Source: Mucor racemosus (Eukaryota > Mucoromycota > Mucoromycetes > Mucorales > Mucoraceae). Taken from it: 64,000 nucleotides of DNA. The stretch is from positions 379,501 through 443,500 of the forward strand of contig JAPEHQ010000017.1 in NCBI GenBank assembly GCA_027405735.1, written 5' to 3'. Of this stretch, positions 34,801 through 43,320 are shown one piece after another. The notes under the pieces are model-generated. The model was not told the DNA's origin, ran no database searches, and was given only the letters and a program-made list of their open reading frames with translations. Made by a program: the position numbers and the translations under genes. Each line of letters opens with the position of its first letter. Position 1 is the stretch's first letter.

Positions 34801-36111
34801 GTTTTGATTATAGAGAGAGCTTTTTTACTATTGGGAAATTGAAGTACTAAAGATGTGTAGCTTTTTTTTTGGGTCAATCATCATTTGAAAACAAAAAACA
34901 AAAAAAAAATACTTACTTTCCCTCTGCAAAGGGGCTTTTGAAAGGCTTCACAGCACTTGATTCACCATTATTTCCATTGTCATGTCCTTGAGGAATAGTA
35001 CTTGATGTTGAATTATTGTTTATTGTCTCGACAGGAATATTAGATGCCTTTGAGAAAGAAGAAGATGCTGCTGGTTTATTTATAAAAGTTGAATTTGAAG
35101 GGGTATGCAAAGATGTACTAGTATTGTTTACTGCTTGATGAAGTGTTGAAGATGTTCTTTTAGATAAACCAACTCGAACTCTTTTTTTGACAGGTGCTAA
35201 TGTCTCTATTGTCATTGCAGTTACAGTAGAGGATGATGGAGGTGTTGTTACAAGAAGGGGTGGGGGTATACTTGAAGCGATGGGCGATTGCTGTTGCTGA
35301 TGTGCCTGCACTTCAGATTGTTGATTCATATTAGGGTTTAAAGGCTGAGCCTGATGAGATACACCGATCGGTTCCTGAGGAATTGATGTTTCTATGCTTG
35401 CTGATGGTTGATTTATCTGTTGCTGCATTGACCTCGGTGGCTCGGATATTTCCATTAAATCATCATTGTCTTCCATTTCTTCAGGATCCACTTTGATTAC
35501 TCTTTTTCGAGGAATTGTAGACGATGGAGGTTTGAATTTAGATACACGCATTGGTTGTTGATTGTATCTAGAAGAAGAAGAAGGTTGTTGTGGAGGTGGA
35601 GATGGTGGATGAGGGATTTGTAGAGGTACTTCTGAAACAACATTGGATTGTCTTTGAATTGGTATCGTTTGTTGATTTGTATTATTTGCAATTTCTGTTG
35701 TTTCAAATGATTCGATTGTTACAATATGACTATCAAAGTCTATTTCATCACCAACATTTGGGATACCTCCTTTATGAAATTTTCTATCAAAAAATTGATT
35801 GAGCAATTGAATTAGAGGGGGAGGGGGATTTCTATCTTTTTTTATAAATTACCTATCTATATTGTAGCCTTTTTCATCTGTGAGTGTTAGCTATGGTACA
35901 GAATGTTAGTATATTACATGATTTGATATGTCATTTATATACCCTTTTATTAAAACTGTGATATTTCATAGTTCCTAAAAGAGAAAAGCATTTAATAACA
36001 TGAATTCGATATCGATTGCGTTATACATTTACCATCTTGCCAGACTTTAAATTTCTTTGTTTTTTGAGCAGTAAATAAGACTATGAAGTTACTAATAGTA
36101 TTTTCTGACAT
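31831..36111 (-). CDS. ZGRF1-like SF1 helicase (DUF2439 + UPF1-like AAA)
   Basis: Fourteen exons (36111-36033, 35974-35943, 35890-35853, 35783-34917, 34860-34701, 34290-33662, 33602-33386, 33331-33196, 33133-32748, 32691-32665, 32604-32470, 32410-32287, 32235-31951, 31892-31831) join in frame to 1,058 residues. The first 80 residues (VLFTAQKTKKFKVWQDG, then GDEIDFDSH) resemble DUF2439, as in ZGRF1 and yeast Mte1. A long Pro/Gln/Ser-rich linker follows. The helicase core has Walker A GVYGSGKS (630-637), DEASQ (786-790), GDPLQLPP (812-819), LRTQYR, VDAFQGGEKDV and VALTRAK, as in DNA2/NAM7-type SF1 helicases. ZGRF1 relatives act on D-loops and R-loops in recombination and crosslink repair. No GRF zinc finger was seen. 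One intron (34700-34291) is 410 bp, far longer than the rest. Confidence 0.85.
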
Positions 36112-36338
36112 TTTACGTTTATAAATCAAAAGAAATATTTAGAGTTCGCAGCAGTAAAATGGGAATACAACTACTTCTACTACTAAACTACTGTTCTGTC
36201 AATGACTGTTTTTCTCTTTATAAAGCAAATCATTTCGATTGTTTCAAGAAACGCGCTTTCAAAGCAGAGTAGTGGAAAAAATAGCGCCTAATTTTTTTCG
36301 TCCTTGTTTCATCAATCAAAGAAGAAGAAGAAGAAGAA
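36112..36338. promoter_or_regulatory. Short divergent promoter, helicase / DUF262
   Basis: Only 227 bp separate the two ATGs, so the promoters must overlap or be shared. A GAAGAAGAAGAAGAAGAA run lies just before the DUF262 start. Confidence 0.45.
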
Positions 36339-38015
36339 ATGACACCAAAGAGATTGCCAGCTCCTAGGACTCGGATGCTATCTGTGCATCGAATCAAAGG
36401 TAAATCAAATAGATCAAAAAATATTATTGATAAATGCACTAAACATTCTTTTAGATATGATTTCCAAAGGCGAAATACAATTGGTAAAAATATACAAAAT
36501 TCATGTCAACCTCATTCAAATATTTATATTTTTTGATAATAGGATGCACCATACCAAAGAGAGATTATTTGGGAATCACATAAAATGAGCGAATTGATAG
36601 ATTCAATCATAAATAATTATTATATACCTCCTTTACTCTTTGCTGTTCGTTATATCAAAGGAAAACCTGTTCGAATTGTCATTGATGGCAAACAAAGATT
36701 GACTTCAGCAAGAAGGTTTATATAGAAATGTATTAGAAAAACTTCTCATACTAACCCCCCCCCTTCTCTCAAATCATAGATTCCTTAAAAACTTACTTCC
36801 ATATACTGACAATTCATCAGGAAAATCTGTTGAAAAGTATTATATTGAACGCTTAGATCAAGATGCAGATGATGCCACTGAACAGCTCTTGAGACGTAAG
36901 GGAACCATATTGAATGTTGTTAGGATAGTCAAAAGCTAATGGATTTATATGATAACAGAAACTCAAAAAAAGCCAGAACATTTCATCAATAATCAAGAGT
37001 TTGACATTTTCAATAAATTTGAATTTGTTTGTGGTAAGCAGTAATCCCCCCCCCCTCTCCTCCTTTTTTTTCGATTTATGCAATCATTGACGTTATTGCT
37101 TCATTAGTTGAATATATGGATATCACAGAGGATGATGAAGTAAGTTTAGCAACACACGAACCTATTATTTAAAAAAAACACTCATTCATTCTACATTAGT
37201 TTGAAATCTTCTCTCGTGTACAATTAGGTGTGGCAATTACATCAGCTGAGAAACTTAAAGCCACCAATTCCAAAATTGCAGAGCATTGTCGACAATTGGC
37301 AGACGAAAATCACGAAATTTCATCAGTATTACAACGAAAAGGACATGCGGCACTATTTCAACTTATCGCACATCTTATGCTGACGATTAGAAATGGAACA
37401 GAAACGTTTGCTAGTGGTAAAGCGCTTCAAGACTACGTTCACAGTGATGAAACACCATCTACAGAACTCATTGATAAAGTTGAATATGTATTGAGCGTGA
37501 TTAAAAGTATTGCAGTCGATAATCAATTAAGGGGAGTGTTTGTAAAGCCAGGAACCATCAGCACTAAAAATGCAGTGAAAGCGATAGAATTCATCATGTT
37601 TGGAACATTTATATCGCTTGTAGAAAGAACAAGAAGCATCAGGAATTATTCTAGAGACTTTGCTGAATTGAGGAAATATTTAATCGATGTCAGAGAGGGT
37701 AGAGCTTATTTGGGCAAAGAATCATTTCTCGAATCAATGAATTGGGTCAATGAAAGGTTAGAAAAAGAGAATTTAGTTTCGGCTCATGTGAGCATTCACA
37801 CAATTCCAGATGACGATTATGACGAATTAAAAGAAGAAGATATCGTAACTATACCCACTTATCACAACAATCAACATATTCAAGTTCCTCAAGTTACCGT
37901 TCCTGAAAAAACACCAACAAAAAGAAGAAGAGATGATCGGAATGGCATTGGGATTGCTGTAGCTAAACGTGGTGGAAAATTGCCTTCTGGTTTATCAAGA
38001 GGAAGAGCAGCATAA
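36339..38015 (+). CDS. DUF262 (GmrSD-N/ParB-like) protein
   Basis: Seven exons (36339-36399, 36455-36483, 36543-36715, 36780-36895, 36959-37033, 37108-37139, 37200-38015) join in frame to 433 residues. Near the N-terminus come APYQRE (32-37), a WxSHKMSELIDSI helix, NNYYIPPLLFAV, and DGKQRLTS with the DGxQR motif (78-82). These are the landmarks of DUF262, a ParB/sulfiredoxin-like fold found in prokaryotic type IV restriction enzymes (GmrSD) and in poorly studied fungal proteins. The middle and C-terminal part is helical; the tail is basic (PTKRRRDDRN, then a Gly/Arg end) and may bind nucleic acid or carry a nuclear signal. Nuclease activity cannot be claimed. Start chosen as the first ATG that splices in frame. 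Divergent from the helicase. Confidence 0.8.
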
Positions 38016-39941
38016 GGAAACAATACTCCTCTACGACTACTAACAAGTGTATTATTAAGGGGGGAAATACATATATTATTATTCTTTATGGAAAAAAAAA
38101 AGCCAAGAAAGTTATAAATTTGCTGTACATATATAAAGATTAAATCATTCAAATAGTATTTTATATGCTGTTATACGATTAAAAAATAAAGCTTGGTCAT
38201 TTTTTCATCTTGTATTTATTGTTTGTCGTGCATAAATGTCTTTTTTTTTTTTTTTGAGAACAATGACATTTTTCTTGATTTTGTGGGGTATCTATATACA
38301 CGCCCATTTGCAGCATTGTGGATCATAGTTTCGATCTATGAGATATGCAAAATAAGGAGCAAGTTTATGGATATCTAGCTTACATGGAAACCTTTGTTTA
38401 TGTGCATGGATAATATGTAAATGCTTATTTTTCAACAAAAATGCTGCTCTCATTTTGAGCAAATTTAACGTACCAATAAAAGTTTAAAGGATTTTCTCCA
38501 ATTTCAAAAATAATTTAATTCATTTTTAAGCTTTTATATATAATCTTACACATGTCAAATATATGCTTTAATTTTTTTTTTCAAAAATATTGCATAAAAA
38601 CACGACTTTTTATTCCCTTTAAAATTTTCACAGCTTGGAGATTTCACAAATGGCGTACAGTTTATTTCTCCGACCTTTATACCCAAAATTCTGTTGGTAT
38701 GCATATTTTGCAATATGTATTGATGAAAAATTTACATATCTAATAATAGAAGCTTTGTATATTAATATTTCCAAGGTAGATCTCTTTTTTTATTTTATCC
38801 AAAAATAAACTGAAAAAGTGGAGGGGGGGAGGGGAATTTATATTAAGATTTGCAAGAGTTTCCCATCTGTTGTCTAAAATAGTCGTCATACGTATCCACA
38901 AAATGTAGCCGTAAATATGTTGAATGTACCAAAAAAAAGGGGGGGAGGGGTTGCATTTCATCACTTTATCATTAAATATAGATTGTAGCATATATTTACA
39001 TATATTTACTTAAATAGGATATGCGGTTAAAAATATATAATTAACTTTCTTATTTGACCCTGAATCTGACGATAATGGAGAAAATAAATTAAATCTCTAT
39101 ATTTGGTTGCTCCATATTTGATCGACAATGTACAAATTTGTTATCTTCCGATAGCTTAGGATGTAATGCATTGATATTTAACCATAAACTCAAAATAATC
39201 TCAACTTTATCCTGTGTAGATATGGTTTTGCAAGTTACGGTTGCACCAAAATCTGCCAAAGTGGGTACTTTAATCGGCGCATTTCAAGCGATTCCGAAGC
39301 TGTTGAACGCTCTCAATCATACCAAACGTTTTCTCTCATTTGATAGATACATTTTGAAGCATTTCTAGGATTTTTTTCACATTTTGATATCAATTCAATT
39401 TTTGCCCTATGATACCACGTCCAAAATCTCAAATTTCACAAATCTCAATTTTTCATGCCAAAAACGAGATTTTTTACTAAGGTATTTACTGGAATTATAA
39501 GTTCGAAATAAGCATATCTTTTTATTAACAACATTTATTTTAATGTTTTAAGCCAAGATTTTGATATTTTTTCAAGAAACTGAAATTGTACATTATTGCA
39601 GATATCTACATATTTTGTGCCAACAATGCATAAAAATAAAATTTCGTCACATAGAGCGTAAAAAATATTATTTATCCAATTATTACATAATAGAAGCTTA
39701 ATTATTAATACTAGGTTGTAAAAATTCTTTAAAGGCTTCATTTTTTCCAAAAAAAAATTTTTTTTTAGGGTAGAACGTAGTGGATATACTTTATTTATTA
39801 TTATTTAATGTGAAGACTTAATATACATGAAACTCCTACAATAACGTTTCATGTAGCACAACGTAAGCCATATGGGAAGAGGTTGAGAGGTCTCCACAAG
39901 TGGGCCTACTGTAAACAAGGTCGCTATAATGATTATACTAT
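38016..39941. other. AT-rich intergenic DNA containing repeat D1
   Basis: No gene was recognised. Repeat D1 fills 38750-39760; the rest is low-complexity AT-rich DNA up to the retrotransposon insertion. Confidence 0.5.
38750..39760 (+). repeat. Diverged direct repeat D1
   Basis: It matches 49715-50720 in the same orientation. Shared blocks include TTATCCAAAAATA(A/G)ACTGA, TTGTCTAAAATA, and a long near-identical run through AAATAGGATATGCGGTTAAA. Identity fades toward the ends. No coding frame is shared. Confidence 0.75.
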
Positions 39942-40680
39942 TGTTACGAGCGGTAACTAGTGAAAGTGATAAAGTAATAAGAGAAAGTAGGATTGAAAGT
40001 AAATAAAATAGATATTTCCAGAGCAGTAATGTCTATTCAATGAGCACCAGGTTTATAGTTGTCCAACTAGTAAGTAAATGTTTTATATAAATGTATATAA
40101 AACGAAAGATGTAAATGTGGAAAAGGTACAATGAACTTCTAACGACAGTTCAAGGGATCTAGTATATAATGTAATGTAATATAAAAGGATAAAAGACAAT
40201 TGAGCTCCTAACTAATAGAATAGCGAGCAATTTAGATATGATATAAAGTATGTAAGATATAAGACGATCTTTATTTGGTTGAAGTCTATAGCTTCCTTTT
40301 TATAATAATTGTATAATTTCTAATTGTTTCTAATAATTTCTATGTCTAGGTAGATAATATGTTCGAGATCAATCTTTAACTGATCTCCTTCCAATAATTG
40401 GGGCAAAATAAGAGTAATTGTGAGTCATGGCAAGATCAAATGGTTGTCGTATCTTGAATGCAGGGATTATATAATAAATTTATGGATTAAAGAGAGTCGA
40501 GTCTCCAGAAGTTTGATTAAAAAGGAATCTTTATGAATATATGGGTGTTGTTACAAAGCCTTCGTGCTTTGAATTTGTGTTTGATTTTACTTTTGACAGA
40601 TTGTGACAGATTTGGAAAGATGAGTTCAAGGGTAACAAAAAAAAGAGTTTATTCAAATAATAAATGTTCGATTTGTAACA
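39942..40680 (-). repeat. 3' LTR of the Ty3/gypsy element
   Basis: 739 bp; in the element's sense it begins TGTTACAAATC and ends CGCTCGTAACA. A purine-rich tract (GTGGGGGAATA on the minus strand, about 40681-40692) lies just inside and is a good polypurine primer. Confidence 0.95.
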
Positions 40681-40692
40681 TATTCCCCCACT
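40681..40692 (-). other. Polypurine tract
   Basis: On the minus strand AGTGGGGGAATA directly precedes the 3' LTR, the position where plus-strand DNA synthesis is primed in LTR elements. Confidence 0.7.
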
Positions 40693-40719
40693 AGATGAAA
40701 TGATCGACCCGATCATTCC

Positions 40720-41112
40720 TTAAACATTCTTCAAATGTTTGTGCGCGAAGGCAACAGCGTCCGATTTCTTTTTGAAGAATTGAGATATATATTTTTTTTT
40801 CTTCATTATGTATTCTTCAGGGTCAGATATTTGCTTTATGTGATTGAGGTCCTTGATTAGTTCAGGCAAAACTATTTGATTTAGATTTTTCTTTCTTATG
40901 TCTTCGTAGTAGGCGAGTCTACCTTTTGCGTGTAAAATTACAGCTATAGCTTCTTTTATCTGGTTACTAATTTTGTTTTGTTGTTGCTGCTGGCGTTTGG
41001 CCACACCTCGAATTTGGATGGGCGTTTGTTGTTTCACCTTTTTGTCTCTGACAACTTCTTCGTCCAAGTCGTCCAAGTCGTCCAAGTTTAAGTCGGATGG
41101 TTTTTCTTTCAT
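40720..41112 (-). CDS. Extra retrotransposon ORF, 130 residues, unknown
   Basis: An intact ORF lies between integrase and the 3' LTR, where some LTR elements carry an additional gene. The product is hydrophilic: an acidic LDDLDDLDEE start, a basic Gln-run (KRQQQQQN), then a helical lysine-rich body (KKKKYISQFFKKK). No signal peptide or membrane segment is visible, so it does not look like an envelope protein. No relative was recognised. A nucleic-acid-binding role would fit its charge but is only a guess. Confidence 0.7.
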   Translation of the reverse strand: MKEKPSDLNLDDLDDLDEEVVRDKKVKQQTPIQIRGVAKRQQQQQNKISNQIKEAIAVILHAKGRLAYYEDIRKKNLNQIVLPELIKDLNHIKQISDPEEYIMKKKKYISQFFKKKSDAVAFAHKHLKNV

Positions 41113-41193
41113 GATTTGAGGAGCGAGTTGGAGGCAGGTAGTATTCTTGAGTGAAATGTATTTTATTTGTATAAAATAATTTTTTTTGGTGTT

Positions 41194-41207
<14 letters not shown>

Positions 41208-41244
<37 letters not shown>
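41208..41244 (-). repeat. 37-nt poly(A) tract after integrase
   Basis: On the minus strand a run of 37 A begins about 20 nt after the integrase stop codon, followed by TATATATA. It lies inside the element, between integrase and the extra ORF. Confidence 0.9.
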
Positions 41245-41245
<1 letters not shown>

Positions 41246-41263
41246 AAGATCGGTCGAGATTTA

Positions 41264-42583
41264 TCAATGTGCTTTGATGTTGAATTCTAGGTCCCAATTC
41301 ACTGCTGGTTTCAAATGAGCTTTGAGTCGGTTCCCGTGTACTAAATGTAACTTGGGGTCATCTGGGTTGGAGATGTTCTTGATTATATAGGATCCTTTCT
41401 TATGTTTTTCATGGATACAAAAGATATCTTCGTACCATCGAATGTCTATTTTTGCACTCCAAGAGGTAGATATGTTATCTCGATAAAGTTTGACCGTGTC
41501 ACCGATATTGAAAGAGGGTTTCCACTCCTTTTTAGGATGATACATTTTCTTCTCTAGGCGTTCTATTTGTAATTTCTGAGATTTTTGTATTTTCTTCAAA
41601 GCCAGTTCTCGTACATTATTTAAGTGAACTATTTGAACCGTGGTTCTGACAATTAATTGGAGTTCGAAGCTTGGATCTTTGACATCCAAAGGTCTCAAAG
41701 ACATATCGAAGTGTGTCTCAGGTTCATATCCATATAGTAGAAAGAAGGGGGATAGTCCAGTTGTAGCTTGTTTTATTGAGCGGTAAGCAAATGCTGTAGC
41801 AGGGAGGTATTGGTCCCAATTTTTCTTTTCTTCTTTCGAACGCTTTTTCAGGCAAGAATCAAGTGTTCGATTAAATCTTTCGATTAATCCTTGACTTTGT
41901 GAATGATACGGAGAGATGGTTTTATGAATGATGCCGAAATTTCTGCACACTAAATTGACTAATTCAGAGATCATTGGTCGTCCATTGTCAGTGATAATTA
42001 TTCTAACGCAACCATGGCGAGTAATTATTTCTTCATATATAAAAGCGGCTATTTCAGAGGCGGTTTGTTGCTTTAAAGCACGAACTTCAACATACTTAGT
42101 TAAGTAATCTATGGCTGCTATCACATATCGATGACCAGATTGAGATGGACTGACATGTTTAATATCCAATCCTATCTGAGCAAAAGGCTTAATAGGCACT
42201 GGAACAGGATATGCTTTCTCATTGATAAATTTTGGTCCATGTAGCTGACACTTAGGACACTCTTTATACATTTTATATATATCTTTATTTATATTTGGCC
42301 AATAATATTTTTGATATATTCTGTTTAAAGTATTTGCATAGGCAAAGTGTCCTCCGAGTGGATGAAAATGATATTGAAGAAAGGCTTCTTTTGCTTGTTC
42401 TTGGTTGAGTACCTTTTTTAGACAATGCATTTCAGTTGGTTGTAGCATGTATAAGGAATCTTTGTATATAGTATATTTGTGTATATTCTTTTCGATGTAT
42501 TCTTTATCTTTTGAGCTAGTCTCCTCAGAGAAAGACGCAGATTTTAGGTAGTGTGTGATGTTATTAATTGTGTCTTGATTCAT
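41264..42583 (-). CDS. Retrotransposon integrase (separate ORF)
   Basis: 439 residues starting from their own ATG. The N-terminal zinc-binding H-x-H/C-C region is visible (HFHPLGGHF, then CPKCQLHG). The catalytic core has the D-D-E set: first aspartate in IGLDIKH, second in IITDNGRP, glutamate in GLIERFNR. The C-terminal part (WSAKIDIRWYEDIFCI, then an HLVHGNRLKAH end) is the usual beta-rich DNA-binding tail; a clear chromodomain was not seen. Integrase inserts the element's DNA into the host genome. In typical Ty3/gypsy elements it is fused to RT-RNase H in one polyprotein; here 736 bp of non-coding DNA intervene. Confidence 0.93.
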   Translation of the reverse strand: MNQDTINNITHYLKSASFSEETSSKDKEYIEKNIHKYTIYKDSLYMLQPTEMHCLKKVLNQEQAKEAFLQYHFHPLGGHFAYANTLNRIYQKYYWPNINKDIYKMYKECPKCQLHGPKFINEKAYPVPVPIKPFAQIGLDIKHVSPSQSGHRYVIAAIDYLTKYVEVRALKQQTASEIAAFIYEEIITRHGCVRIIITDNGRPMISELVNLVCRNFGIIHKTISPYHSQSQGLIERFNRTLDSCLKKRSKEEKKNWDQYLPATAFAYRSIKQATTGLSPFFLLYGYEPETHFDMSLRPLDVKDPSFELQLIVRTTVQIVHLNNVRELALKKIQKSQKLQIERLEKKMYHPKKEWKPSFNIGDTVKLYRDNISTSWSAKIDIRWYEDIFCIHEKHKKGSYIIKNISNPDDPKLHLVHGNRLKAHLKPAVNWDLEFNIKAH

Positions 42584-43320
42584 ATTTGTTGTTTTAAAAG
42601 GGGGGTTTTGAGTTTGTTGTTTTTATGTTTTTTAAAATTATTTATTGTTTTTGGTTTATAAAAATTTTCTATATGTTTTTCCTTGTCTTTTATGCACTGG
42701 TTTTGAGTTATGTTTTTGAATTGTTGAATGGTTTTTGTTGAATGTTTTTGTGATTGTTTTTAGAGTTGATTTTTGTTACTTAAATTCAGCTTTTATTGTC
42801 TATTCAGATCTTTGGACAGTAGTTTATCGTCTTGTTTAATCTGGACCTTGATTAGCTTTTAGGGTCATTCCACTTTCTGGACCATTTATACAGAGTTTAT
42901 AAAATATAGTGTCATACAGTACAGTGATTTGGACATTTCGTCTTTTACCGTCATAAGCTACTTAGTAGTTTGGACCTGCACATGAGTTTATCAAAATAAA
43001 GTCTTTCAGTAGCATGATATTGGACTATATGGGAGTTACAGTTTATCGTCGTAAAATCTTTGGACGTAGTTTTTGAGAGATGTTTATTGGTGTAGTGCCA
43101 CGCCAAAATCCGAGGCACCCTTTTGAATTAGCAAGGTTTTGAGTCACTATGTAATCCTCATGTACGACTATGCAGAGTTTATGGTCAATTGACTAGTTGT
43201 CATTCAGCTTTTTGGACAACCAACGAGCAGAGTTTATGTAGTATAGATGTCTTCGGCTGTATTGGACATTTTAAACCAGAGTTTACCGTCTTGCAGGGAA
43301 TTGGACTGACATGTCTTGAT
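42584..43320 (-). other. Spacer between RNase H and integrase ORFs, with degenerate repeats
   Basis: No ORF. On the + strand the word TTGGAC recurs about eight times at 40-90 bp spacing, often near AGTTTAT(C/G)GTC-like words (about 42815-43305). The origin is unknown: it could be a decayed tandem array, a structured RNA or an intron. I could not identify one convincing donor and acceptor pair spanning it. Confidence 0.6.

Noticed and set aside
40720..41112. Envelope-like gene in the retrotransposon
   Set aside because: Only the position fits; the product has no signal peptide or membrane segment.
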